This document shows, piece after piece, positions 1-8,155 of a stretch of 51,736 nt of DNA; within the stretch, counting starts at the first letter, position 1; each line of letters begins with the position of its first letter. The notes below the pieces were generated by a model. The model made no database searches. It saw only the letters and a program-made list of their open reading frames with translations, and was not told the origin of the DNA. This stretch comes from a bacterium Ga0077546 (GTDB taxonomy: Bacteria; Cyanobacteriota; Vampirovibrionia; Obscuribacterales; Obscuribacteraceae), in assembly GCA_001464165.1 (NCBI GenBank), contig LNEX01000495.1, positions 1 to 51,736 of the forward strand, read 5' to 3'. The translations under genes and the position numbers were made by a program.

Positions 1-37
1 CTAGAATCAATATAGGTATAGTCTGCCAACGTGAGTT

Positions 38-1291
38 TCAGCGAATCATGCGACATATATCAAAGCCGCTAACACTTGGCATTGTAGCTTGCAGCAATAT
101 TAGCTCAGGTTGAAAATCATCTAGCACAGAAAAGGCTTCCATACTGCTGGTTAAAGATGTGACCATTAGACGCTCTTCTTCTAAGATGTTGATTAGGCTG
201 GAAATTAGTTCGCGATCGCTTGCCACTATTAATACTCGTGGTGGCAAAAGACGGTCTTGTGATTGACTATTCGAGTTTTGATCTAAGTTTATTGACTCAA
301 CCACTGTTGACGCTGTCAATGGCAACGCCGTAACTGTCGTCTCAATCGATTTGCCTGGGTCAAGTTCTTCGACTTTCTCCTTAATCCAAACCCTGGCCTG
401 TGTTAATGAAGAAAAAATTTCTCCCCATATATAATCTGCACCATTGAGTTCTTCTTGACCTAATGCGATCAATCTTTTTTCGAGTGCTGCACCAATTTTA
501 CTGAGAGTTTCAAAGCCTAGTGAGCCCGCTGTGCCTTTGATCTGGTGGGCTCGGCTGGTAGCTTGCCTTAAGGCATCGGTATTCTTTTGAATGGCGGCTT
601 CTTGGATCTCTATAGTCATTTGATCAAGTTCATTCGGTAGTTCAAATAGGTACATACAGCTCAGTTCAACTATGGCTTGTTCTGTTTCTCTAATTGCTCG
701 AGCTGCTTCTTCAGCAGCAGCTCGAGCCGCTGCTTCTTCACTTTGGCAAGGCCGTTGATCTTGAAGCAAAAACTTATCAAGAGTTTGATTGTATTCGTTC
801 AAGATTGGCTCCTGTATCGGTGCAACAGAATGCTCTTGTTGCTGATTTTGCCTTGCACACAATAACTGTTCAATTTGGTGCACGAACATTTCGGCTTGAA
901 TCGGTTTCTGAACAATCAAATCGACTTGATAGACATTGCGCATTGAAGCAAAAGTCTTTTGGTCTATACCAGAGCCAGAACAAAATACAATGGGAAACTT
1001 GTAGTTTTTTTCGCGTAGCTCTTTGATAAAGCTAGCGCCGTCGTTGCCAGGCATACGATAGTTGATGATGGCTAAATCGGGCGCTTGCTCTAGGGCACTA
1101 ATGGCATCAGCTACGCTGCGGGCTTCCATCACTAGGTAGCCGACGGCTGTGAGAATGCGATTGAGCAATTGACGAAAGAAGGCATCATCATCAACAACTA
1201 GTATTTTCAGCTGAGTGGCTGCTATTTGACTGTCTGTCATGGTTGAGCCCTTTGATACCTGCTTTTCATGGCTGCTTTCCCTAAATCTCAT
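38..1291 (-). CDS. REC-Hpt-REC phosphorelay protein, interrupted by a TGA
   Basis: The protein has an N-terminal receiver (about residues 28-145), an Ala/Glu-rich linker helix, an Hpt domain (about 210-305) with the intact motif AHQIKGTAGSLGF (His249), and a second receiver starting near 352. Both receivers lack the phosphoacceptor Asp: the first has Asn77 (IINYRMPG) and the second Gln401 (LLQATMP). Only the Hpt His looks able to take phosphate. The frame stops at TGA (38-40) after CRMIR, in the middle of the second receiver. Beyond the stop the same frame reads NSRWQTIPILIL, the expected next strand of a receiver, so the gene appears cut by one nonsense codon (CGA to TGA would do it). The start is uncertain: ATG 1291 has GGAG only 3 bases away, and ATG 1240 (MTDSQ) is equally plausible. 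It is divergent from the kinase at 1471. Confidence 0.8.
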   Translation of the reverse strand: MRFRESSHEKQVSKGSTMTDSQIAATQLKILVVDDDAFFRQLLNRILTAVGYLVMEARSVADAISALEQAPDLAIINYRMPGNDGASFIKELREKNYKFPIVFCSGSGIDQKTFASMRNVYQVDLIVQKPIQAEMFVHQIEQLLCARQNQQQEHSVAPIQEPILNEYNQTLDKFLLQDQRPCQSEEAAARAAAEEAARAIRETEQAIVELSCMYLFELPNELDQMTIEIQEAAIQKNTDALRQATSRAHQIKGTAGSLGFETLSKIGAALEKRLIALGQEELNGADYIWGEIFSSLTQARVWIKEKVEELDPGKSIETTVTALPLTASTVVESINLDQNSNSQSQDRLLPPRVLIVASDRELISSLINILEEERLMVTSLTSSMEAFSVLDDFQPELILLQATMPSVSGFDICRMIR

Positions 1292-1470
1292 TTTCTCCGG
1301 TAGGGCACAATTTTGCCATCACCCATCTGGTGTGCAGTTCACCCGGCTGCTAACCGTAGGGGGGATGCGGTGCTTGCCTAAAGAGGTATGATGTTGATCA
1401 TGATGATGAATGTTCTGGTATTAACTAAAAGGCTTGTTAGATTGATTGGCTCACCTAGTTCTGGACAGCA

Positions 1471-2571
1471 ATGTTAATCAGCGAAAATCGAGAACTAGTA
1501 AACGTCTTCATGATTGAAGACGATAAGTTTTATTGTGAGTACGTAAAGAGACTTCTTGCTTCTCGCAAACAGCCACAATTCGATGTGCAGAGAGCTAGCA
1601 GTATGGCTGAGGCACAGCGCTTCTTGAAAGAAGAGAAACCTGATGTTGTCTTGCTTGACCTTAATTTGCCTGATAGTCGCGGCATTGAGTCTCTAAATCT
1701 TGTTAGAGAGTGTGCTGATGGCTGCCCAATAATTATTCTGACCGGAAGTGATGACGAACTGCTGGGGCTGCAATCGGTTAGCCTTGGTGCTCAAGACTAC
1801 CTGGTGAAGCAAAACGTTGGCAACGAATCACTGGTGCGTAGCATCCGTTATGCTATTCAGCGGCGGCGCTCCGAAGAGCAGAGCTTAAGAATGGCTGCTA
1901 TCCAAGACTTTATTGCAACACTGGCTCACGATTTGAATGTACCTCTAATTGGTACGGAGAATTTACTTAACGGTTTGCTTAGCGGTCACCTTGGTCAGTT
2001 AAGTGCAGTGCAGAGCGAGGCCCTTAATGTGATGAAAGAAGCGAACAAGAGCCAGCTTCTGCTTGTTCAGCGTTTACTTGAAATTTATCGCTACGAAGCG
2101 GGGCGCGATCTCGATCTGCGCATTCTCAATGCTAAAGAACTACTGGTTGATTGTGTTAGCCAATTTTCTATGAATAGCAAGAGCCAGGTTAGGTCTTCAT
2201 TTGATGAACTTCCACCTGGTTGCCGTATTTTAGGTGAGGAAGAAGCCATAAAGGCGATGCTTATAAATTTGTTGGACAATGCTGTCCGATATAGTGACAG
2301 CGCGTCCATAATTGATATCTCGGCTGAGGTAGCCGATTCTAAGCTCTCAGTGCGTGTGCATAATTTTGGCAAACCCATGCCTGATGAGGTGAAGACCAGT
2401 ATGCTGTCTAAGTTCTGGCAAGGGGTGCCTGGTAAAACTTATGTGGCGAAGACTGGCCTGGGTCTCTATCTCTGCCATAGAATTGTGCAATTGCACCAAG
2501 GTCGTATAACTTGTGAGAGCACCTTAGAAGATGGCACTACTATTACAGTTAAGCTGCCTATAAGCTCTTAG
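1471..2571 (+). CDS. Receiver-histidine kinase hybrid (REC-HisKA-HATPase)
   Basis: This is a soluble 366-residue signalling protein with no membrane segment. The N-terminal receiver (about 11-125) keeps the acidic pair EDD, Asp63 (LLDLNLPD) and a Lys near 113. A HisKA-like helix follows with His153 in LAHDLNVPL. The ATPase domain has an N box at LLDNAVRYS (Asn270) and a G2 box at GLGLYL (329-334); the G1 region is HNFGKPMP rather than the usual DxGxG. This order, receiver first and kinase second, is common in cyanobacterial phosphorelays, where the receiver takes phosphate from another kinase and tunes this one. The gene is divergent from the REC-Hpt-REC gene, and its stop overlaps the stop of the LuxR-type regulator by 3 bases. 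The ribosome site before ATG 1471 is weak. Confidence 0.88.
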   Translation: MLISENRELVNVFMIEDDKFYCEYVKRLLASRKQPQFDVQRASSMAEAQRFLKEEKPDVVLLDLNLPDSRGIESLNLVRECADGCPIIILTGSDDELLGLQSVSLGAQDYLVKQNVGNESLVRSIRYAIQRRRSEEQSLRMAAIQDFIATLAHDLNVPLIGTENLLNGLLSGHLGQLSAVQSEALNVMKEANKSQLLLVQRLLEIYRYEAGRDLDLRILNAKELLVDCVSQFSMNSKSQVRSSFDELPPGCRILGEEEAIKAMLINLLDNAVRYSDSASIIDISAEVADSKLSVRVHNFGKPMPDEVKTSMLSKFWQGVPGKTYVAKTGLGLYLCHRIVQLHQGRITCESTLEDGTTITVKLPISS

Positions 2572-3260
2572 ACTAGACCTGTGCGTAAGGCTTTTACAGC
2601 GGCTTGAGTTCTATCTGTAACAGATAGTTTTTCCATCAAGTGACGCATGTGAGTCTTTATGGTTTCAGTGCTGAGCACGAGCCTATCGGCTATTTCTTGA
2701 TTGCTCAAGCCTTCCACGACCAAAGTCAATACTTCTAACTCACGCTCAGTGAGAGTGCCGTTGTTGACAAGGGCCGCTGCTGGTTTTTGCTCGACAAATG
2801 CTTTGATTACTCGTTTGGCAATTGCTGGGTCTAGCCATATTCCGCCGTTGTGAACTGATCTGATGGCGTTAACTAGTTGGTCTGCAGCCACGTCTTTGAG
2901 GCAATAGCCGTCACAGTTGGCCGCGAGAGCAGCCATAATGTCTTCGTCTAGGCTATGTGAAGTGAGCATAATGATGCCAATTTTTGAGTCAGTGGCTTTG
3001 ATTTGCTGGGCGGCATCAATGCCATTTATTCCGGGTAAGCCGATATCCATAAGAATTACACTGGGCTTAACTTGAAGGGCCGTGGAGACTGCATCAATGC
3101 CGTCTGCTGCCTCTGCTACAACTTTAAGGTCGTCCACCTGCTCAAGGGCAAACCGCAAACCCATACGGGTGATTAGGTGATCTTCGACCAACATGATTGC
3201 AATCTGATTTCGAGGAGCTTTTGTTTGCTCTTTTGATGGAGTTTCTTCGCTCGGACTCAT
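2568..3260 (-). CDS. NarL/LuxR-family response regulator
   Basis: The 230-residue protein has a receiver (about 20-140) with Asp72 in ILMDIGLPGING and a Lys in CLKD. A C-terminal LuxR-type helix-turn-helix follows (about 166-228), with LTERELEVLTLVVEGLSNQE and the recognition helix around STETIKTHM. This is the standard build of a DNA-binding regulator activated by phosphorylation of the Asp. It converges on the receiver-kinase at 1471-2571 with overlapping stop codons, so that kinase is a natural but unproven partner. No GGAAC-type promoter lies upstream. Confidence 0.92.
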   Translation of the reverse strand: MSPSEETPSKEQTKAPRNQIAIMLVEDHLITRMGLRFALEQVDDLKVVAEAADGIDAVSTALQVKPSVILMDIGLPGINGIDAAQQIKATDSKIGIIMLTSHSLDEDIMAALAANCDGYCLKDVAADQLVNAIRSVHNGGIWLDPAIAKRVIKAFVEQKPAAALVNNGTLTERELEVLTLVVEGLSNQEIADRLVLSTETIKTHMRHLMEKLSVTDRTQAAVKALRTGLV

Positions 3261-3408
3261 GGATACGTCGCTTCCTTGTTGCTACCCATCACCAGACTAT
3301 TCTACTCAATATCACCCTGAAGGAGTTGAACATAGTCAACATGGGGGATAGGCCGACCCGAATTCTGCCGTTATGTTGGAGAAGGTATTCGACGTCAAGG
3401 AGCTACAA

Positions 3409-3741
3409 ATGTCTTTATGTCGCAGGTTCTATGAAAAAGTTGTTGGCCAGATATTAAGTATAGATAGATTTAAGAAGTCTGAACATGCGCCCCTTGAGTC
3501 GGGCTCAATCATCAGGCTAAGGGCTATTAGTCAGCAATGTACTCGCCGGAGTTTGGGAGAGCGTTTACCTCTCTCTGTTTCTGGCTCTGCAAAAGGAAAT
3601 GCCTCAAGCGTTGTTCTTGGCGTCGATCGTGTATCGGCAATAGTTCAAGAGAAAGAGAAAGATGCGGCGGAGAGAAGAGCGAGGGTAACAAGCACGAGAT
3701 TGAATGCGCTAAAAACTTACCTTGAGCAAGGTCCCAGTTGA
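3409..3741 (+). CDS. Small basic protein of unknown function
   Basis: I do not recognise this 110-residue product. The start at ATG 3409 is chosen because AAGGAG sits 6 bases upstream; an in-frame ATG at 3373 has no such site. The protein has a basic N-terminus, a Ser-rich middle and a charged helical tail (EKEKDAAERRARV). It shows no signal peptide or membrane segment. It fills the gap between two minus-strand genes and ends 3 bases before the stop of the TPR gene. The ribosome site and helical tail argue for a real gene; the lack of a recognisable family argues for caution. Confidence 0.45.
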   Translation: MSLCRRFYEKVVGQILSIDRFKKSEHAPLESGSIIRLRAISQQCTRRSLGERLPLSVSGSAKGNASSVVLGVDRVSAIVQEKEKDAAERRARVTSTRLNALKTYLEQGPS

Positions 3742-3744
3742 AAT

Positions 3745-4659
3745 TTATTTGCCAGCTGGTTTCTTTGCCCGAGCTTCAAGCTTGGCTGCCTCATCAGTGA
3801 GTCCGGTCTTGCGCAAGAGTTGAGCATATCCATTGAGACAGTTGGATAGCGCTGCTGGGTCGGCTTTTGCATTTTTTTCTCGAATTGCTAGGGCCTTTTT
3901 GTATCGGCTCTCGGCCTTTTTGAACTTACCGTTTTTTGTTAGAGCTGCTGCCAGGTCTTCTAGAGCTTGGGCAACTTTGGGATCTTCTAATCCGTTAAGG
4001 CTTTCTCTTGTAGCTATGAGGTTTTCATAGACTGGTTCAGCCATATCAATCTTGCCGCTAGCTGTATATGCACCGGCTAGATTTTCGAGAGCCTTAGCTG
4101 TTTTTGGATGATTTCCGCCAAAAGCTTTCTTGCGAATATCAAACACTTTTGTGTATAGAACCGCGGCATCACTGTTCTTGCCAGTTTTGCGATAGACATC
4201 GGCTAGGCCGTTGAGTGTATCTGCATAATCGGGGTGGTCTGGTGCAATTTTCTCTCTAATCTGCTTGGCCCTAAGGTAGAGCGGGGCAGCCTCGGTGTAT
4301 AGCTTCTGGTGTCGGTAGACGTCAGCTAGACCATTGAGCGCATTAGAAACTTGAATGGCATCTTTACCATATGATTTTTCGTAGATCGACAGAGCTTCTT
4401 TGTAGTTTTTCTCTGCCTCTGTCGCATTGTTTTTTTTGTCGAAAAGCAAGCCTTGGTTGATTAACGTGGTGGCATAATTTCCGTAACGGGCACCACTTTT
4501 TTCGGCTTGCCTGCGGCAGGCCGCAAACTCTTTTTCGGCTTCAGTATAGTTGCCATCATGGAGAGCGGCGAGGCCGTTTTTGTTGTGCTCGTCCCAAGTT
4601 TCAGCGTAAACAGGCTGAATTGTGAGGAGTAAAAGGGCTAGTGCCAACCAGCGCTGCAT
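3745..4659 (-). CDS. Exported TPR protein
   Basis: A signal peptide (MQRWLALALLLLTIQPVYA) is followed by six or seven tetratricopeptide repeats of about 42 residues, of the kinesin-light-chain type. These show recurring AEKNYKEALSIYEK-like helices and NxLAxxY segments. The mature protein is probably periplasmic and acts as a protein-protein scaffold; no enzyme domain is visible. It is transcribed alone on the minus strand and is divergent from the YbaK-type gene. No GGAAC-type promoter was found in the 151 bp upstream. Confidence 0.85.
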   Translation of the reverse strand: MQRWLALALLLLTIQPVYAETWDEHNKNGLAALHDGNYTEAEKEFAACRRQAEKSGARYGNYATTLINQGLLFDKKNNATEAEKNYKEALSIYEKSYGKDAIQVSNALNGLADVYRHQKLYTEAAPLYLRAKQIREKIAPDHPDYADTLNGLADVYRKTGKNSDAAVLYTKVFDIRKKAFGGNHPKTAKALENLAGAYTASGKIDMAEPVYENLIATRESLNGLEDPKVAQALEDLAAALTKNGKFKKAESRYKKALAIREKNAKADPAALSNCLNGYAQLLRKTGLTDEAAKLEARAKKPAGK

Positions 4660-4810
4660 AGTTTGAATCCTTTAAAAAGCCAGTAGAATTATCGACTATT
4701 CCCAACAAAATAGATGCATGATAATCGGTTTGGTTTGAGATTTTAACGCTTGGCTACCTGGCCATCTGCCTGCTAGAAGAGTGATAGACGATTGAGAGGA
4801 GAGAGCTTGG

Positions 4811-5317
4811 GTGGAATTGACTGAACGAAGTGGCTTGCTTCATCCCCGAGTAGCTGAGGCTTTAGCGTCTCAAGAACTGCGGTATAGAGTTTTCGAATGT
4901 CACCCTGATTTTGCTGATACAGCACGCTTCTGCGAAACCTATGGCTTTCAACTAGAGCAGTCTGCTAATGCCATAATTGTTGCTACCAAAGTCGAGCCTA
5001 TTCGCTTTGCCTGTTGCATCGTTCTGGCAACTACAAAATTAGACGTCAATAGAACGGTGTCAAAGCTACTTGGTGCTAAGAAGGTTTCTTTTGCCACGCC
5101 TGAACAGACGATGGCACTTACTGGAATGCAAATCGGTGGCGTTACTCCTTTTGGTTTGCCTGATATTCCTCTATATGTCGATGCTGCAGTGATGGCTAGT
5201 GCTGTTGAGCTAGTTTTGGGTGGTGGCAATCGTTCAACCAAAGTTGTGCTCAAGTGCGAGCAACTTTTAAAATTGCCAAATGTAGAGATAGTCGAAGGTT
5301 TGGCCGTTTCGAAGTAA
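4811..5317 (+). CDS. YbaK/ProX-type aminoacyl-tRNA deacylase
   Basis: The 168-residue protein matches the YbaK/EbsC/ProX editing-domain family, which hydrolyses mischarged aminoacyl-tRNA such as Cys- or Ala-tRNA(Pro). Telling segments are ANAIIVATK, GMQIGGVTPFGLPDIPLYVD and GGGNRSTKVVL, in the usual order and spacing. The start is GTG 4811, with GAGGAGA about 9 bases upstream. It appears to be a free-standing cytoplasmic editing factor. The preceding gene is divergent, and the following gene has its own promoter. Confidence 0.88.
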   Translation: MELTERSGLLHPRVAEALASQELRYRVFECHPDFADTARFCETYGFQLEQSANAIIVATKVEPIRFACCIVLATTKLDVNRTVSKLLGAKKVSFATPEQTMALTGMQIGGVTPFGLPDIPLYVDAAVMASAVELVLGGGNRSTKVVLKCEQLLKLPNVEIVEGLAVSK

Positions 5318-5344
5318 TCAAGTGGCGGAACAGTTGAGAATCGT

Positions 5345-5370
5345 GGAACTTCTTCCGGTTCTACCAGTCT
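5345..5370 (+). promoter_or_regulatory. ECF-type promoter for the secreted protein/Csp-like pair
   Basis: GGAAC (5345-5349, extended to GGAACTT), 17 bases, then GTCT (5367-5370). It lies 78 bp before ATG 5448 in the right orientation. Confidence 0.75.
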
Positions 5371-5447
5371 CTGCCTGCTGAAGACATAAAGGTCGAATCA
5401 AGTTGAGTCGACCATATGTCTAGCTACATCAGATGGAGAAAAATATT

Positions 5448-6329
5448 ATGCGTCGCACGCAAACCTTCCGTTATACATTCGTATATGCCTTCTTAGCGGG
5501 CTTCGCATTGACTGGCTCTCTTGCCGCAAGTGCTGATACCCAGGTGACCACTACAACGACTCGGTCGACTACTGCACCGCTGACCTCTGTCACTAGTTAT
5601 ACTCTGCCAACTACCTCTAGCTATATTGTTGTCGACCCAATAACTGGCGTGGCTCAGGGTTCTTACAATACAGCTACCCGTTTGGTTAACGGTGCGCCAC
5701 TCTCACACGGTTATGTCATTGTTGATGAAAGCACCCGTGCCATGGTGGCCATGGTCGATCAGTACGGCAATATTGTTGATGTGGCTGTGGCTCCGGCTAA
5801 TCCAACTCTGCTTTTGTCAATTGATTCACGTCGCAAAGACCTAGAAGCACAGATTGCCGAGGCTCAGGCCAAAGGTCGTCTAGCTGCTGCCCAGGCTGAA
5901 CTGTTGCGTCAAGAATTAGCTGTGGTAACGCCCTATGATGCTAGTTCTTCTAGTGTGGTCACCTATAGCCGGGCAATTCAAATGGGCTCTGGACTAAACT
6001 CAGTATCAAGTCGTTTAGTTCCCATTACAGAAAAGACCTACTCTAGTGTGATTGCCCCTCAGTTTGTCACTGTTGATGGGCACCTAACATTAGCTGACGA
6101 TCTTACTTTTCGCAAAATTCAACTAACAAGACGCATTGAAGACGAATACGCTTTTGGTCACATAACTAAAGATCAATTGTTGCAATTCAAATCTGATTTG
6201 ACAGCTCTATCGGCTCGTGAAGCTGGTTATAGAAATGGTGCGGCAATTAGCACTACTGGTGCATCAGTGATGACTGATGACTTAAACAGTCTTCAAGCTA
6301 GATTGAACAGTGCTGTGGTGGTCAGATAG
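5448..6329 (+). CDS. Secreted protein, paralogue of the product of 25875-26792
   Basis: This 293-residue exported protein belongs to no family I can name. A signal peptide ending near AASA is followed by a Thr-rich stretch. The conserved block begins at SSYIVVDPITG and continues with GYVIVDESTRAMVA, SIDSRRKDLEAQI, FVTVDGHLTLADDL and RRIEDEYAFGH. The same blocks recur in order in the protein at 25875-26792. The start at ATG 5448 is preferred because the in-frame ATG at 5433 supplies the GGAG of its ribosome site. An ECF-type promoter lies at 5345-5370. The Cys-rich gene at 6373 follows after 43 bases, and the pair probably forms an operon ending at the hairpin at 6808-6868. Confidence 0.8.
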   Translation: MRRTQTFRYTFVYAFLAGFALTGSLAASADTQVTTTTTRSTTAPLTSVTSYTLPTTSSYIVVDPITGVAQGSYNTATRLVNGAPLSHGYVIVDESTRAMVAMVDQYGNIVDVAVAPANPTLLLSIDSRRKDLEAQIAEAQAKGRLAAAQAELLRQELAVVTPYDASSSSVVTYSRAIQMGSGLNSVSSRLVPITEKTYSSVIAPQFVTVDGHLTLADDLTFRKIQLTRRIEDEYAFGHITKDQLLQFKSDLTALSAREAGYRNGAAISTTGASVMTDDLNSLQARLNSAVVVR

Positions 6330-6372
6330 AGCAGAGACTAAGTGGTCTCACATTTTGAGGATTAGATAAGAT

Positions 6373-6789
6373 ATGAAGAAAATGATAAATGCACTGCTTA
6401 TGGTGCTTTGCACCTTTGTTTTGAGCGCTTATTCGCTTGCCGCTTCGGCTCAAACTACCGCTGAAATTGCAAAAAACAATTGTGATTCTTGTGCCAATTT
6501 TGCTGCTAAGACACTCAATTATTGTGTCACCAAAAAAGGTAACTACGGCAAAGCGTCAATGACCAATGCTCTCAAAGATGTAATCACTGCTTGCAAGTCT
6601 TCATCTGAATTCATTTCAAATGCCTCGGCTCTGCAGAAGAAATCAGCTGCCATAGCTATTGAAGCCTGTAATGAATGCATAAAGGCCTGCGGTGGCTCTA
6701 CTGTCAGTTCAGATGTAAACATCAAGGCTTGTGCCGATGAGTGTCGCAAATGTGCTAGCAATTTGACCAAGATCACCAAGGCTGAGTAA
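6373..6789 (+). CDS. Exported Cys-rich protein, Csp1-like copper storage candidate
   Basis: A signal peptide (cleavage near ASA-QTT, about residue 26) precedes a helical mature chain of about 112 residues with ten cysteines: 37, 40, 51, 74, 99, 102, 106, 120, 124 and 127. They form helix-spaced CxxC and CxxxC patterns such as NCDSC, EACNECIKAC and KACADECRKC. This is the pattern of the four-helix-bundle copper storage proteins (Csp1 is the exported form), which line the bundle core with Cys to hold Cu(I). Other Cys-rich four-helix proteins cannot be excluded. It follows the secreted protein gene at 5448 and probably shares its ECF-type promoter. A NosZ-like, probably copper-dependent, enzyme lies at the other end of the window. 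Confidence 0.65.
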   Translation: MKKMINALLMVLCTFVLSAYSLAASAQTTAEIAKNNCDSCANFAAKTLNYCVTKKGNYGKASMTNALKDVITACKSSSEFISNASALQKKSAAIAIEACNECIKACGGSTVSSDVNIKACADECRKCASNLTKITKAE

Positions 6790-6807
6790 CCTAAAATAGT
6801 TAACGAG

Positions 6808-6868
6808 CAGTCGATGAAAATTGCCGAATTATTGGATATAAGATATCCCGGCTAATTTTCGTCGACTG
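6808..6868 (+). terminator. Large imperfect inverted repeat, probable terminator
   Basis: Arms at 6808-6826 and 6849-6868 pair over about 19 positions with one G-U pair and one bulge. A second small hairpin (GGATAT/ATATCC) sits in the loop. The sequence after the right arm is only mildly T-rich (TTTGTT). It separates the Csp-like gene from the lipoprotein gene and ends 14 bases before the latter's start, so it could also affect that gene's translation. Confidence 0.55.
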
Positions 6869-6882
6869 TTTGTTAGGAAGCT

Positions 6883-8154
6883 ATGAAACTACTCAAGCTA
6901 ATAACTGCCTCTCTATTTTCCATTACGGTGCTCTGCTCTTGCGATTTTGAGGAGCGGCTAACCTGGTCTCCTGATGGTCAGCGCATGGCTATACTGGCTG
7001 ACCAATTGCGCTTGGCTGATAGCGATTCTATATCTAGACCGCTCTTGAATAAGCAATTTGGGTCTCTTTTATCTTTTCGTTGGTTGCCTGATAACCATCA
7101 TGCTTTGCTAGCCTATCGCCGCTTTCAACACCGGCGAAATAGTGCGGGGGCTAAAATGCCCGATATTAGCGTTGACTATGTGCAATTATTTGATTTCAAT
7201 GGTGATATTAGTGTAGTCAAGGCTACTGCTGGTCCTGTTCTATACAAGAGCAACGAAGCTATTGACGACATGCGTCTTTCTCCCAACGGAAAAATGGCCG
7301 CCATTTCGCAGGTTGACAAGGGTCGGCGCAAAATATCTATACTTACTCTCTCTGGTGGGTTAAAAGTTGTAGCGCGAAACGCCTCTAGGCCAGAATGGTC
7401 TAGAGACAGCCGCTCCATTTATTTCTTTAGAGAGATTTCGCCTAAAGATTCTGCTCATGCTACTTTCATGCCAGTTTCTACTATTTGTAGTTTGCCTGTG
7501 GCCGATGCTGAGGGGTTATCTGTTGTCAGCAAGCTTCGATACGATTTGGTGCAGTGCGCTGGTGATGTTTTCAGCGGTGGGCGAATTCATGCCCTTGCAG
7601 ACGGCAGTTTGTTGTTCTCCTCAACACCTGTCAAGTTGCCTGCTTGTGGCGTGATGTTGGGTGCGCAAGAGCGTGCACTATTCCGCTATAGACCGGCCAG
7701 TAGAGGCTGTAAAGCGGCTGTCGAGCAAATTATTTTAGAGGGTCCGGTTTTGGCCTCTGATCTGGATACTATTGAACCCAATCAAGATGGTACAAAGCTA
7801 GCCATTTGTTCGACCAAGGGCGGAGTTTGGGTGATTAGTCTAAGTAATGAGGATCGTGGTCGAGTAACAGTTTTGGAGAAACCATTGCCAGATTCAGCTG
7901 AGATTGGTCGCACTGGCTCGTTTGGCTGTGCTCCACGTTGGCGCAACGCACACCAGTTAAGCTTCTCTGTGCGCAGTTTCGATAATGCCAAGAATTTTAC
8001 TGATAACGCCGCTTACCGTCATGGGGGAGAAGTAGTGTTGCAAGACCTGCAAGATTTAGGCAGTGGCAAGGAGTTGCCCCCGCGGCAAGTGTTGAGTCGA
8101 AGCTGGCCAGTCGGAAAAATTGACTTTCTCAAGGTCGGACCTTCAACTAAGTAG
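6883..8154 (+). CDS. Lipoprotein with beta-propeller (PD40/WD40-like) repeats
   Basis: The N-terminus is a lipoprotein signal peptide with the lipobox LCSC at about residues 16-20, so the protein is probably anchored in a membrane facing the periplasm. The 423-residue chain has repeated propeller-like segments of the TolB/PD40 sort: LTWSPDGQRMA, MRLSPNGKMAAIS, RPEWSRDSRSIYF and IEPNQDGTKLA. Such propellers usually bind protein partners, and no catalytic motif is visible. The start ATG 6883 has AGGA upstream. A large inverted repeat (6808-6868) ends 14 bases before the start. The stop lies one base from the stop of the convergent HEAT-like/TPR gene. Confidence 0.8.
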   Translation: MKLLKLITASLFSITVLCSCDFEERLTWSPDGQRMAILADQLRLADSDSISRPLLNKQFGSLLSFRWLPDNHHALLAYRRFQHRRNSAGAKMPDISVDYVQLFDFNGDISVVKATAGPVLYKSNEAIDDMRLSPNGKMAAISQVDKGRRKISILTLSGGLKVVARNASRPEWSRDSRSIYFFREISPKDSAHATFMPVSTICSLPVADAEGLSVVSKLRYDLVQCAGDVFSGGRIHALADGSLLFSSTPVKLPACGVMLGAQERALFRYRPASRGCKAAVEQIILEGPVLASDLDTIEPNQDGTKLAICSTKGGVWVISLSNEDRGRVTVLEKPLPDSAEIGRTGSFGCAPRWRNAHQLSFSVRSFDNAKNFTDNAAYRHGGEVVLQDLQDLGSGKELPPRQVLSRSWPVGKIDFLKVGPSTK

Positions 8155-8155
8155 C

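Noticed and set aside
38..40. TGA read as a sense codon (recoding or an alternative genetic code)
   Set aside because: Other genes in the window use TGA as a normal stop (for example the ABC gene at 31443-31445 and the kinase at 11485-11487), and no selenocysteine-type element was seen. A point mutation is simpler.
5327..5331. A further GGAAC upstream of the secreted protein gene
   Set aside because: The bases 17 positions on are CTTC, not GTC; only the GGAAC at 5345 fits the motif.
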